From Stenopsyche tienmushanensis (Eukaryota; Arthropoda; Insecta; Trichoptera; Stenopsychidae): DNA of 64,000 nt. Positions 43,955 through 56,127 of the stretch are shown here, in pieces; the stretch's first letter is position 1, and each line of letters begins with the position of its first letter. Position numbers and translations under genes: made by a program. Where the stretch lies: positions 2,790,001 to 2,854,000 of the forward strand of contig WACJ01000502.1 in the NCBI GenBank assembly GCA_008973525.1, given 5' to 3'. Under the pieces are notes generated by a model. It was not told where the DNA came from, made no database searches, and saw only the letters and a program-made list of their open reading frames with translations.

Positions 43955-44190
43955 AAATGGTATTGGATGACCATTTCAAAAAGTGCTGTTTATCACATAT
44001 TGAATGAAATTTTGGACATGAGAAAGCTGTGCGCAAGATGGGTGCCGCGTTTGCTTACAATGGAACAAACGATGGTTTGGCGATGTTTCACAGCAATAAG
44101 GTCGATTTTTTGCATTAATTCATATCCGTGTATGAAACGCAGGTCAATCACATCTGAGTCAAAGGAACATGGAAATCCTCTACTGATACG
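43955..44190 (+). pseudogene. mariner transposase fragment
   Basis: The frame at 43868-44227 contains TISKSAVYHILNEILDMRKL and CARWVPRLLTMEQ, the end of the mariner DNA-binding region (usual form ...ILxxxLGMRKLxARWVPRLLTxxQ). After a change of frame at about 44068 the other register gives DGLAMFHSNKVDFLH, matching the block before the first catalytic Asp. That Asp region is damaged: it reads FISVYETQVNH where FITxDExW is expected. No terminal repeats were located. Confidence 0.7.
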
Positions 44191-44344
44191 AGCTGTTTAT
44201 TGGTCCTGCTATTCGGTAGCATGCTAGCCCGCTCAACAAAAGTATACAGCAGGGTGCAAAGCCTGAATTTAATAGCTATGTCCGCAAGGATACGCTCATT
44301 CTCAACTTCAAGTGGCTACTAGATCTCGGGTATGCATTTATAAG

Positions 44345-44610
44345 GTCTGTAAGTCCAACCGGTCCGCTTTTCGGATCGCTGACATCACGAATAAACGCCT
44401 AGATATAGAAAGATTACAAACTCTCATTACAAAATGAAGTTGTTCGAAAAAGACTGATCGAATAGGTTGTTTAAATTTTACAATAAAAAAATTACAAAAG
44501 AGGGATTAGACAACTTTATATATATTATAAAAACACACAGTCAATTAATGTTGATTCATGTAACGTAGAATGTTTAAGTAAAATAAAAACTACGTACGAC
44601 TCTTAACCAG
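44345..44610 (+). repeat. family D repeat
   Basis: AACCGGTCCGCTTTTCGGAT, CGCTGACATCACGAATAAAC, AGAGGGATTAGACAACTTTA, CAGTCAATTAATGTTGATTC and AAGTAAAATAAAAACTACG, in the family order. The GATTAGACAACTTT block is shared only with the copy at 37950. Confidence 0.55.
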
Positions 44611-44641
44611 GTTTGTATTTTACGTTTTGTACGAAGTAACA

Positions 44642-44938
44642 TTAAACATCGAGTGTTTCATCATTTAGTCTGGATCTGATTTTGGTAACTAGGTAACCTG
44701 CTGCTGAAAATGCACGCTCAGCCTCCACACTCGTTGGAGGTATCGACATCAGATATTTAAATGCTACTTCGAGTTGATGACCGCGTGATTTTCGTATAAT
44801 GCCATCAATGTAACTGATAAAATTCCTATCTGCTGAGACACGAACTAAAACTCGCAAAATTCCCGATAAATTATTTATTTCCGTCGCTGCAGATGAATAC
44901 TTACATACTATAATACTTTGATGTGATTCTAAATTATA
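44642..44938 (-). pseudogene. hAT transposase C-terminal (dimerisation) fragment
   Basis: An open minus-strand frame runs from about 44938 to 44642. Its second half reads YLMSIPPTSVEAERAFSAAG and LVTKIRSRLNDETLD, the hallmark of the hAT family C-terminal dimerisation domain (LxxPxSSxxxERxFSxxGxxxxxxRxxLxxxxxxxL). In this family the domain builds the transposase multimer. After DETLDV a TAA falls where the family has a hydrophobic LCFL-like stretch; reading past it gives CYFVQNV. The catalytic part is absent and no CAGGG ends were found nearby, so this is an isolated remnant. Confidence 0.8.
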
Positions 44939-46434
44939 TTACGGAGACATACAAAAATTCTGAACTCCGTATCTATGATATTTCATATCGATATTCCCAT
45001 TATTAGAGTCGAGGTGTAGTAAATACATCACCGGTAAGAAAGGTTAATATAATAATTTGAAAAACATATATGTACTGTATATATGTATACATAGATTAGA
45101 CAGTTATTGCACCTAGGCGTCGCCTAAACTCGCCAATTAGTAGTTACGCCACTGTATCCAAGCGTCCATATTTTGGCGGAAATTTAGTATCCTTCATTGT
45201 GCTGGTGAGGTGTACGATTTATGTTAGATAAAAAATTCAATCTCGAACTTTGAAACTTTTCTTATAAATCAACATTTATAAAATATCTTAAAAATTGATG
45301 CCGTTATTTTCATAATTTTAAACGCAAAAAAACGTTCGCACGCATTCAACCGAAGTTGTTTTTACTTTCAGTAAAGTCGAAAGACAAAATGTGCGTTTTT
45401 AAAATTTAAATATTTCTTTCGGACGAACGGCTCACAATTTATCCAACGGGCCATATATTATATTTTATGCCCTTTTTAAGCCCGCACAGAGATGTATTTT
45501 TAATAAATTTCAGAACATAAAATGTACGGGCGTTGAGATGCCCATTAGCTTCCATGTTATGATGTACAACATATCATATGATGCGTACTGTTTGACAGAC
45601 GCCAGATGATATATGAAAGAGGGTGCTCAGAACTGTGTATTCTATTTTTGATCGACGATGCTCAATTGCATCGACGGTGTAGGGGCTGTCGGATAAGTTC
45701 TGTCCCGCGCGCGAAGCCTGTGAGCTGTGTATGAATAAGTTCAAGTGCTTAATGCGTTTAATGGCAAAGACGATAATTATGTGACGACGTAATCTTTTGA
45801 GAACGCCGAAATTAATTTTCGATTTAAATTTGCATATGCAATCTCCCGCTAAGCTGTGCCGAGTGATCGAATAACACATCACCTGAAAGGAATTCCTAGC
45901 ACCTCATCCAATAGCAGCAAACATCCCCAACCCTCCCGCAGGGACACCGAAACTCCCCTCATAACTCCATACTTATGCAAGACCTTCTTAATGAGCGTCT
46001 AAGGCACGGTATTACGCGATCAACAATGGCACAGTATCTATTCAAATTTTCAGTGCGAATTGGAACCGTAAGTAAATTTAGAATCGCATTAATAATGCTC
46101 CTAAAGTTAGACCGGGTTTAATTTTCGTCTGGCGCTCCCCCGACGAACAATGTCTCAAAATCTAATATGGTGCTAACTGTTTTGACGAGCTCCTTGCGTA
46201 CATTCAGAATTGAAATCTGACAATTCGTCGTTTTTCGACTGATGTCAAATATATGTGGGTCACATTACGTTCCATGTCTCATGTTCGTATGATTATTTAC
46301 ACAGACGATACGTCTGCATTAATATCCACCCTTAATAGGTTGAATTTATCCAAGACATATTTACAAAGTCGTATTATTAAAATAAAAGTCATGGTAAAAC
46401 TCATTCGTTTTGCTATGAATGGTATATTAATTAT
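44939..46434. other. non-coding stretch, no gene recognised
   Basis: One 102-codon minus-strand frame (45574-45882) has no motif. Next to it GGGGCTGTCGGATAAGTTCT (45684) resembles a Tc1/mariner terminus, but there is no partner. Confidence 0.45.
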
Positions 46435-46917
46435 ATCTAGTGCGGAGATTAGTGAATCGTAGACAGAGACGGAGAGAATATCTTGCGTCTCATCATACAC
46501 CAATGGCAATGTCGTGATGATACCTCTACACTTCAAAACAAAATATATCACATCAATTATCAATAAATGACGATAAAATAAGCATTCAAATTATAATGGA
46601 ATTTTTCCGTATTCGTTAGAAAACTTTCAGGTATGGGGTCTTCTTAGATCGTTGGTGTCTTCTTAGAATCATAATAAATAGTAGAAAGTCACATAAATCA
46701 ATTATATACATATAATTCGGCATGGTAACAAAAGTAATTCTATTTGAAACGCTATTATGGGGACCAATATATCAACAGTGTTAAGGCTCATTTATTGAAA
46801 TACAAAGTTTATTCACGTTGCGCGGTCCTGAGAAAAATTGGATTTGTGTGGATGATAAACGGTAGACATACGAATAATGCATCTATCGAATTTAAAATTA
46901 ACTTACTAATCAAAGGG
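46435..46917 (+). mobile_element. family C element, copy with intact right end
   Basis: From GCGGAGATTAGTGAATC through AGACGGAGAG, AGAATCATAATAAATAGTA and ATATCAACAGTGTTAAGG to TTACTAATCAAAGGG, directly followed by TTAA (46918-46921). The left terminus is eroded. The 46744-46980 frame runs across the repeat and the TTAA and is not a gene. Confidence 0.65.
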
Positions 46918-46921
46918 TTAA

Positions 46922-47635
46922 ATAAGACGATAATTATCAATAGAAATTTCCAGACTCATTGTAGTATTATCTTAAAATAAAATAACACAATAATCAGATA
47001 GTAAAAAGTGGAAATAACATATGTCGTGTGGAGGTATAAAAAAGAGATTGAATAGTCTGACAAAAGATTTTTTTTTCAATTTGTCAAACACAGAGAGTAA
47101 CTCCAGCTGCGAGACTCTGATGACGAGACACCATTTCATCGAGTAAAGCCGAGGCCATTTTTTTCACGATTTTCGATCGATTTTATTCCCTCAATGGCAT
47201 CAGTTTGCTAACCCAACTTCCCCTCTCTCCCGGATAAAGCGTTACGACTAGGGATCCCAATCGAATATTCGAATATATTTGCAATGTCAATGTTCACTAT
47301 TTTTTTATAGTGATACTTCCAAGCGCCTTCTGACAGTTCGTGCGGCACCCACTTATTTCCCATTTCGACATTATTTATGCCTTTTTCGAATTATTTTTTC
47401 TCACATCGATCTTTCTCCGAATGCTCAGTTAATATTTACATCTGCTTTCACTGTATTGTGCCCTAATTTGAACTTATACAATAAGCTAGGGATGTCTTTT
47501 TGATTGACGTCATTTGTTAAACAATAGAAATATCAAAAATGATTCTATATTAAAAGGCAATTAATAAAATCGGACTAATATGAAAACGCGGTACCCTTCT
47601 CCTTTCCGAAAAATTCAACACGTTCCTAAGCGAAG
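46922..47635. other. non-coding stretch, no gene seen
   Basis: AT-rich, with a small GC-richer patch at 47100-47240. The 74-codon frame 47279-47503 has no motif. Confidence 0.5.
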
Positions 47636-47639
47636 AAAT

Positions 47640-47775
47640 TTGGTGGTGTCAGGTCTCAAAACCATGCGAGCTACAGAATAGGATAACTCCCCAGACAAAT
47701 AAATCCACTGGTGTCAGGTCTGAAGACCATGCGAGCAACGGAATAGTTCCGCCAAAAGAATTAATGTACATGACT
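47640..47775 (-). repeat. 65-bp tandem repeat derived from a transposase, two units
   Basis: GGTGTC at 47645 and 47710 marks two units exactly 65 bp apart. Each reads, on the minus strand, through a stretch encoding SDLTP-like and DFFVWG-like residues. The right flank CCGCCAAAAGAATTAATGTA is the same as that beside the array at 56128-56350. The encoded motif corresponds to the SPDLTPLDFFLWG block around the third catalytic Asp of mariner-type transposases. Confidence 0.65.
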
Positions 47776-47857
47776 GCCCATAAAAGAAATCCTAATTGTA
47801 GGAATAAACGCCAACTTTGCAAAAATGAAAGAGAAGAAGAGAGTTGAAATATAAATA

Positions 47858-48588
47858 TTAGGGTGTCCCATAAGTTTCTTTCGTTTTCACATTAAGAAAA
47901 AAATAAACAATAATTTATATTACATCAAAATGTATATGATCCATTCTGTTCTATTACCTTTCTCTATCTCTCCGAAAGCCTCATAACGCCTTTTTGCCAA
48001 AATTTCCCAGGTTTGTTGGCAAAATATTGATCAAGGTACATTTTTTTATCATTATTTGAATTAAAATTTTTGTCCGGAGAGTATGGAGGATGAGGTAAAA
48101 TATCCCAGTCAAATGATAATAATTTTATTCTGACGAGCAAAGATACGTGAGTCCTGACGTTATCGTGATGAAAAGCAACGCCTCGTCTGTTCGCTAATTC
48201 TGGCCGTTTTCTGGCAATTGCATCCTTTAGATTGTCTAGTTGGAAACAATATTTTGTTGAATTGATCGTTTCGCCTTGCTGAAGTAGCTCATAATAAACT
48301 ACCCCCTTTCAGTCCCACCAAATGCATAGCAAAACTTTTTTTGGACGTAGGCGAGGTTTAGCTACAGTTAAAGCTTCTGTACCCTTGGTCTAAGACCGTT
48401 TACGTTGGATATTCTCATAAAGTATCCAACTTTCATCTCCAGTGATAAGTCTCTTCAAAAAAGGTTGGCTATTATGTTATTGGAGAAGAAGATCGCACGT
48501 TGAAATACGCTGAAGTTTATTTGAGTCAGTCTATGGAGTATGATTAGATCTGTGTTCACATGCGAAATAAACTTATGGGACAACCTAA
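47858..48588 (-). mobile_element. mariner element with both ends, internally deleted
   Basis: TA on both sides (47856-47857, 48589-48590). The right end, reverse-complemented, reads TTAGGTTGTCCCATAAGTTT and the left end TTAGGGTGTCCCATAAGTTT, so a nearly perfect inverted repeat. The element is 731 bp, a little over half the usual 1.25-1.3 kb. It lacks the DNA-binding N-terminal half and a piece next to the third catalytic Asp. No functional protein can be made. Confidence 0.85.
47935..48475 (-). pseudogene. mariner transposase, catalytic domain remnant
   Basis: On the minus strand the translation runs LITGDESWILYENIQRKRS (first catalytic Asp in TGDES), then AKPRLRPKKVLLCIWWD, GVVYYELLQQGETIN, VAFHHDNVRTHVSLLVR (second Asp in HDN) and WDILPHPPYSPD. 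Family members continue LAPSDYHLFRS with the third Asp 34 residues after the second. Here, after YSPD, the sequence jumps to KNFNSNNDKKMYLDQYFANK and KFWQKGVMRLSER, so about 20 residues including the third catalytic Asp are deleted. Two in-frame stops (one in the SW..KGTEAL region, one after IWWD) add to the damage. The upstream N-terminal part is missing. Confidence 0.85.
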
Positions 48589-48599
48589 TATAATGAATG

Positions 48600-50129
48600 T
48601 ATACTAGCAAGTCCATAATATCAACATTAGGATCATCAAGAAATTACAAGGGATTAATATGGATAAGAATTGTAGTACACAGATATCTTTAAAAAATGCT
48701 ATCCTTTTTAACACGTTTGATTCTAAATCTGTAATATGGGGTATGCTTAAACGTGTGTGGAAAAGAGTAGATAGTGTATATAAAAACTTGTTCGTCTTTT
48801 ATGTCCTTGATCGTATTTCATTAAAAGCATCAGGGTTGCTGGTATAACCAGCTTTGTGACATTTAATATGAAAAGTGTCCCTACGTGAAAATGGCTCTCT
48901 CCACTTAACACAAGTTTTTAGTGGGACTGTTATAAAGTTTTTGACCCTCATTATCGAAGTTCAAACTCCAAGTATTTAACGATGTTGACAGCGAGAACAA
49001 GAATGGAGGTGTGCAAGCGGAAAACACTAAGCAGTATAAATGTTTGCTCTTTGACTTGGGTCATTGAAACTGCAATTGTTTCCACAACGACTATATCCAT
49101 CACAATGGAAACAAAGTAGAAGAACATTCCCGGAGCGAACCGATTGTATTTAATATCCTTGTTCGACTCTAAAAATAAATAAGCTTCATTGTTCGGACAG
49201 GATTTGCAATGTTGCACCGGTAAAAGCGCAATGAATTATTGATCAGCATATGATCATTTGATCGCAAATTATGATCATTTTAGAATTTAAGGACGTAATG
49301 ATTCTCATATCCGGGAGAGATTTGTTTTGATCCACTCCTGAGGCTGTCGAGCTATTTATTATTCCGTAGGGTGGAAGCGCCCAAATTTAATATGTCTCCT
49401 CCTCGCTCGCTATATTTTTGGCGAGGCAATAACGGCTCTGTGATGTCTTCGTCTTCTTCTCCAAACAGCGACTTCATTAAGACTCATTCAGCTCCTGCCC
49501 TCAGTATTATATTCCAGAGCTCCCAATTTGATAAGTGAATGTGATTACGCACCGTGGGGTCCCGTCTCTGAATGCAAACATCCCAAGCAATGTAGTAATG
49601 AATAGCTCCCTCCGTTATTAGATAGTTAAACAACTTGCAAATTGGTTGTGGATGAGAAGCAATAATCTAGCCTGGTGAAAGTAACGCTCCTCATGTATGT
49701 ATCAGACGAATTTATGGTACGCAAATGGAACTATACCTATAGCAATTTCGAACCGGGAGCCTGGAAGCTCCGAATTAATTTTGGGCTTAATTCTGGAGCG
49801 CATTTAAGAATGCCATTCAGATAGAACGAATGATATAAAACTTAACAAGATTTGTGGCCTGAACGATGGGAATAAATGGAGCAAGCACTCAACTATGCAT
49901 GTGCTGGTTGACTATAATGACCATGGAATGTCGACGAAGAAGATTTCTAAATTGCTACAAAATTGAGTGCCATATGGCTTGTTGCATTTATATACGACTT
50001 ACAAAATTATTATAATGATAAAAGCCAAGTTACATTGTCTATCCATTATGGACAAAAGTGCATCCGTGGGAACGTTCAAAATAAATAATGATATCCAAGC
50101 ATTGAAGACTAAATATTAAATGAATTTAG
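48600..50129. other. non-coding stretch, no gene recognised
   Basis: Short frames at 48659-48847 and 48951-49217 have no motif. GC-richer at 49340-49600. A TGGGAACGTTCAAAATAAAT block (50070) recurs as GGGAACGTTTGAAAAATTAA (50560) and in reverse near 59390, a weak dispersed repeat. Confidence 0.45.
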
Positions 50130-50496
50130 CCCCCTAAAGAGGTAAAACACAGAGTTGTGTCCGAATTCCAGTGATTCAGAAAGAGCGTTCTTACACGTTG
50201 AGCTCGGAGCCAGACAGAAATGGAGAGAGTATCTTGCGTATATCGTACGATTGTATAGATCGTTAACCCAAATTTATCGACTAGTAATGACATTTGAATG
50301 ATATAATGAATCGATTTCAAGTGAATTGTTTATGTTTACTTGAAGAATTGACCGAATACTGTGTGCTATCGACGATGTTTATTTATTTATGTACAAGCTT
50401 CATACACGCTGCGATGGTCCTGACAGATAAATGGCGAACATACAAATATAGCATCTAAGTTTATGATAATTTTAAATTAGCTAACTAATCAAATAG
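50130..50496 (+). mobile_element. family C element, decayed copy with right end
   Basis: AGAGAGTATCTTGCGTATAT, ATCGACGATGTTTATTTATT, CATACACGCTGCGATGGTCC and CTAACTAATCAAATAG before TTAA (50497-50500). Same order as 46435-46917 with larger gaps. Confidence 0.55.
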
Positions 50497-50889
50497 TTAA
50501 TAATTACTATTGCATTCTTCAAAAAATAATTAAATGGACCTGAAGTCGATTGCGTTTCTGTGGGAACGTTTGAAAAATTAAAAACTTGTCAAAGTCAAAT
50601 TACAGCGCTCCAAATGTGAATCATTTCGATGCTAGATCATAGAAACTATTATTTAAATCACTGGTTCCCAAAGTTATAATGTTCATGGATCGCATAGCAA
50701 AATTTAAACATAAACCATCAAGTTAAATAATTTGACTTAAATTAAATAGTTGAATAAAATCAAGGCACATTTTCATTCCTTGAATTACGCGATATCCATT
50801 TGCGTGGTTTCACTTTAACGCGGTACGTAGAAAGACTTCAGATAAAAAAGAACTAAAACATATTTTTACAAACATTTTTTTATCAGATT
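50497..50889. other. non-coding stretch, no gene seen
   Basis: AT-rich without open frames, apart from the weak dispersed block near 50560. Confidence 0.5.
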
Positions 50890-51265
50890 GTACCATTTAT
50901 TGACATTTAAAGGATATAAAAAATAGTACTGGTTGATACAATTTCAACCTTTCTATTAATTTATAATAAAAAAAAATTCGCGACTGTTAAAAAAAAAGTT
51001 CATTTTTTGCCCTTATTTTTTTGTTTTAATTTTTTTTAAATGGTTAAAAATAAAATTATGCCATAAATCTGCTAGGAACAATAGAGGGTTATATAAAGAA
51101 GATTTGTGCTAAATTTGTAAGTAAATCGGCTAATTAGAACTTGAGATATCATGTCAACTGTATTTAAAAAAAGCTGTAACTCCGTAAATAATTGAAATTT
51201 TTTTGGAAGATATATTCTTAAAAGTCTAAACTCTGGAAATATGCTAAAAAAAATCTAGATTAGAC
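50890..51265 (-). mobile_element. Kolobok-derived repeat (family E), copy 4
   Basis: TTCGCGACTG, TAGGAACAATAGAGG, TTAGAACTTGAGATATCATG and AGCTGTAACTCCGTAAATAA in order. The usual TTTCATTCTGGTAGGACC block is deleted (about 51165). The outer TTAA end is not kept. Confidence 0.6.
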
Positions 51266-52882
51266 AACTTCTGGGGGTCCGTAGGAACCTCTTTGGATAC
51301 TTAAGATGACTTTAATAAAATCAAATATTGATTTAAAATCATAATATCGAATCATTTGATAATGGATAATAACCATATTATTTTATTATTGGTTATGGTT
51401 AAGTAACAATACCAAATACCAAGGAAGTATTGCACCCATTTCTACAAAGTAAACAAGAAACGTTACAGTCCACCAAGCTTTCGACGTTCCGGACATTAAT
51501 AATAACTTTAAAAACCTGAATAATTGTATATACCGGCTTTAAATTAAAATCTATAAAACTGCTTTTTCGACTACAAGTAGTTTACGTTAATTATTGTTAA
51601 ATAAACGTTATCTACTTTGGATACAAAGTGGCTAAGGCTTCGGTAGACGTGGCTAAAGTTGTAGCGCAGGAACTTGATTAAAATCGTTTTCGAGTCAAGA
51701 TGGCAGCTTTAAATTTTTACAAAGATATTTTCATATATATTATTTATATGCATTTTGTGCATACATTGATTAGTAGTAAAATTAAAGTAACATCACTAAT
51801 ATGTTATGAAATTAGTGTATATTATCATGGGTTTGTGGAATTCGTGACATATCCAGGAATAATATGCCTTTGATATAACAATGGGATATATTAATATAAC
51901 CTGATTGAGAATTTAATTAGGGTGGAATTTGTCAATGAGCCGTCAGGATCTATATTGTCGTTCAAACGATCACGATGCAAAAATTCAACGATGATAAATG
52001 ATTTATTTTTGATGTCGTTATTAGATGGAGCGTCATTTTGAGTTTATAAAATTGACCATAAAAGCGTTTATATTCCTAGTTTAAGCACATGGAATGATGA
52101 TAGCACGGGAGTATCGTACAGGAAGCTTCCCGGCTTATCTCCACATTTGCTTCTTACCCTATCTCAAAAAATATAATTTCAGGCCACGGTGCTTGTGTAT
52201 CGTAGCATTTTATCTTGCGACAGTTATGGGATTGCCTTTGAAAGTATGACGGCGTACAAAAATGATAACAGTCGGAGGAGTTTTATAAGCGTGCACCTGG
52301 ATGCATCCAGGCGAAGTTTCCACAGGAAGTTTCCTGCAGTTTAACATTCCGGGGGCAGGACCAAATGGAGGCTAATGGATATTCGAACCGGTCCATGAAA
52401 AACTTGAGATTTTGGCGAAAGAACTTTTCCGTGGGGATAAATCTCCGTTTTGAAATCTGAACCCCGCCGAGAGTCGTTAATGAAAATCCGAGTTTATAAA
52501 TTTGTAGGAGCATAAAAATTGTTTAGTGCTATTACGAAGTTTAAAGCAATCGCTTTTAAGATTTAGAAGTTATGTCATTAAAAAATTCTGTGCGAAAAAC
52601 TTCAATCATCAAATTTATATCATACATCTGCAAATTCGTTAAAAAGTTAAATTACATTTTGCAATTAAAAGAAGATGATATTTTCAAATATCTTCCGCTG
52701 TATCAATTATATTATAGCAATTTTGCACACAGGTACAAGGAATTTTTATTTTTGAGCGTTCCCACGGAATCATGTGCGTTTGACATTAGGTCAAACTCGT
52801 AGTGATGTGGTGGGTCGACAACATGTCACGAAGTGGGTTAGGTTGTTCAGAGAAGGCCGTATTGATTCTCTAATACTGTTTC
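51266..52882. other. non-coding stretch, no gene recognised
   Basis: AT-rich with a GC-richer patch (52280-52480) holding one 76-codon frame. A run reading GTGGTGGGTCGACAACATGT (52806) precedes the family G copy. No exon signals. Confidence 0.45.
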
Positions 52883-53232
52883 TCTGTTGCAATGTGTTAT
52901 TTCAACAGCGTCATTTTCTGTGGCATTGCGGGGACATTGCACCTGCAATTACTGACCGATCACTTGCGGGAGTCGAGGGGAGTCGTCGGTTGGCCTTGGT
53001 TGCGGGAGGACGTCCTTCTCGCAGCCAGGTCGCTCTCTCTCGTGCTGAATAAAAAGTTACCTAGAGAAGAGTATTTTTGTCTGACGCCCGTCCATCCCCA
53101 TCTATCCGTCCGGCTACACGTGATCCGAAAGATGAACGGACCCGTGGGTTAGCGCGGCCATCCCGACAAGCGCGTGGGAGCGTGGAGTCACCCGGGGACT
53201 CTATCCTGAGAGCGCCCCTGCTCCAATGTAAC
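52883..53232. repeat. LTR-like dispersed repeat (family G), copy 3, ends visible
   Basis: Starts TGTTGCAATGTGTTATTTC and ends CTCCAATGTAACA, so the termini TGTTRCA(A/T)TG are short inverted repeats beginning TG and ending CA as LTRs do. The 350-bp body shares the GGTTGGCCTTGG, GGACGTCCTT and CCATCCCCATCTATCC blocks with the other two copies. No target duplication is evident. The frames at 52774-53274 on both strands lie in the repeat. Confidence 0.5.
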
Positions 53233-54218
53233 AATACCATCCCACACATCAACAAATCGCATATTTACCCATGATTTATTTTCAAGAATTATGTGCTCAA
53301 ATGATCCATCATCCAAGGCTTATACACATTAAGCATAAGCTTTTATGGAATACTCAAAACAGTCAATATTTATTGTTTCTTCTATTCCATTTCCCCCAAA
53401 CGGCTCGTCATGCTTATCAAGACATCGACAATCCTTAGCTTTGATTTCGCGTATCCAAACATGATTGATCGATGTTACAGTTTATTGCCAATATGTGTGT
53501 GCTTATCGGCAAATTTGATTTCAAATTTTGACAGACAGATATATAATTTTAGCGTTTGGCAAGTCTTAAAATCCTAATCCTAAGCAAAATGTTATAATTC
53601 GACAAGTTAATCTTGGTGCTGCTGAATTATTGTGGACAATTTAAAAGCTCTTAAAGCTTGCAAAGCTCGAAATTTGCAAATATTAAGGATACAGTAGCAT
53701 TTTTATAGTTTTGGGGTGCTAAATTTATTTCATAGTGTCATGGTAAAAATCCGTTTTTAATACAGTGTTTCGCTGCAAATTGCAAAATATGGGTTGTTCA
53801 ATATGTTTGTTATTCTGTTTGCAAAAAGAGACGATGCTCTTGTTTGTTCCGCCTACTGTATATTAAATACTAAGCAAAGAAAACGTACGCTATGCGAATA
53901 TATGCGATATTTGGAAAAAAATATCAAATTCAATATCCAAAATTCATAATAATTATAATACTTAAATCAAAAGAGTCAAAAATCACTGCTAATCTTAATC
54001 GCAGGGCTCACTCTTTTGTACATACGCAACAATCGAATATGCGGCGAGAAGACGCATTTTTCCCGTCGGTCCTCAAGCGGTCTCGCAGCAGGAGTCTTTC
54101 TCTTCAAGAAAATAATGATGTGAAAAAGGTTCTTTATGTGAGGTCCAAAGTGCCGTCAAAAAATGGATCAAAACAAAACAGGTATTAGAATACTTATCCC
54201 TCGTCTCATAAAGTTCAT
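53233..54218. other. non-coding stretch, no gene recognised
   Basis: AT-rich. The 98-codon frame 53892-54188 contains LKRSRSRSLSLQ and shows no domain; it is followed at once by the TTAA MITE at 54223. Confidence 0.45.
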
Positions 54219-54222
54219 TTAA

Positions 54223-54317
54223 TCTTAGGACGCTAAGATACGATATATCGCGATCAAACAGTAAAGAGATTTAAATAAAATTTCCGTTAATCAAAATTTA
54301 CCGTAGCAGCCAAAGGG
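54223..54317. mobile_element. TTAA-flanked MITE, 95-bp short form
   Basis: TTAA at 54219-54222 and 54318-54321. The left part reads GACGCTAAGATACGATATAT and the right part CCGTAGCAGCCAAAGGG, the same two ends as the 538-bp element at 26275-26812 but with nearly all the inside gone. Confidence 0.65.
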
Positions 54318-54321
54318 TTAA

Positions 54322-56127
54322 GCAGGAAGGCGACTATGTCGAAAATTAGTATTTCATGTACATCTGTGAATACGTACGTAAAAATTGACCATCTTCATTC
54401 TTCTTTTTTTGGACCTTCGGCAATCCGATAGCAAATGTACCCGCGTGGTCGTTGATTTTGAATCCATCTCAATTCTTCATTTATTACCACAGCGCGCCTG
54501 AATTTGGTCAAAATTAATCTCATAGATCAGATAGCCTATTCTAAAATGAACCCATGCTTATGAATAACATTTTAAAACTCAAAAAAATGAAATTAATATT
54601 TTGAGTTTTATTAAGTGTTGTATATATTGTATTTAAAAATGTCGGCATGAGAAATTCGGCTATATTTGGATAGCCCACAAAATCTCAGGGATACACAAAG
54701 ACTTGCTGGCCTTTCGAAGGGTATAAAAAGCACTGATCTGACACGTGCCGAAATATGATATTGAAAACTATTGATACCCACATAGAAATCGAAATTTATA
54801 ACAGAAGGAAATAAGGGCTACATGTTCAAGCGCCTGTTTATTGTGTGTTACATTAGATTGATGTAGAAAAAAATAGTTCATTGTTAAATCAAAGCGTTTA
54901 TTTGACGTTCAAATCCGTCGATGGGGTGATTTTAAAATGGGAGCATCCCCATTTATGAATAGCGTTTCCGTAACTAATTTCAAATCAGTGCATTAAAAGC
55001 ATCCGTCCTAAATTTATATAAAGAACGCCGAGGCTTTTTCGCAAATATTAATATAAGAAATTTCGGCGAGGGTAAATTGGGGTGAAATCTACCTTCTTCT
55101 CGTTGGAATAAATCTCGAATAGCGCCTTTGGCGACGGAGTACGTTTTTCGGTTGCGTTCCTCCACAATCCAAGATAGGTTATTTTCGCACCCTTATTAAT
55201 ATACTTGAAAGCTAGAAGGCTGGAAAAACGCCTGCAGACCGTGGCTAGACCGCGGACACCACACTTAACATTTCTGCGGAAAACCATTACTCACATTTCC
55301 CCGGGTGGGTTTACTTTGCATAAAAATCTTTTAGAGAAATCCGCCACGAGGGCCCTCACATCTTTTCGGGGGGGTGGCGATAAATTAAATTTCACACTCT
55401 GCATGCGATATCCCCTAAGAAGCACAGTATATGATTATGTACAGATACGCTCAAAAAGTACCGGGACTCATTTTCATACGAATCCGCCGAAAACCGATCG
55501 ACTCGAATATTCAATGTCCGCGTTCGCATAAATCACGGGGGCTGACGTAAGAAGTGCGTTGCGCGGTTTAAACCGAAATCGGGTACAAAAATTTAATGGA
55601 TTCGAACCGTAATAAAACTTAAATAATGGGCTTGTTTCGTGTCGGACAAAATTAAATGCTATATATAAAGCACATGGCCGGTTTAGTGTATTCGAACCAT
55701 ATCCATTTGTTGGATCCGTAGATGTTCGTTTACGGGTCTATTCCTAGAACGTAAAACACATGGCGAAAAGCTAATTTCCAATGGGAGTCTATATTTGTTT
55801 TACGGTTTGTTATGTGCTTCTGCAGACTGGCGCTTGATTTTTCTCCCCGTCGTTAAACAGCACCAATAAGCAATACCGAATTAATATTTGCTTTTGAACG
55901 AAGTTAATTAAAATGATCGTAAAGATTTTAAATCAACAATAAGCAGGAGATGTACTGTTGAAAAATACACGATTCCTCGTTTACAATAAAAAATTATTAT
56001 GTGGTAGAGGTTAAAGGAAGCCACACGAGATGCCAAGACTAACAACGCAGTGGTCAACCAAATAAGGTGACCACGCCAGATATAGGCGAAATTCCACAAA
56101 ATTATATTGGATGACCATTGACTGAAA
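54322..56127. other. non-coding stretch with GC-richer islands
   Basis: Island 55000-55560 has overlapping frames on both strands (108, 79 and 61 codons), all without motif. A near-palindrome of TTTTGAGTTT type lies near 54575-54605. Minus-strand frames entering from 56147 belong to the tandem array. Confidence 0.45.

Noticed and set aside
45684..45710. GGGGCTGTCGGATAAGTTCT as a Tc1/mariner end
   Set aside because: A single unpaired word, not enough to call an element.
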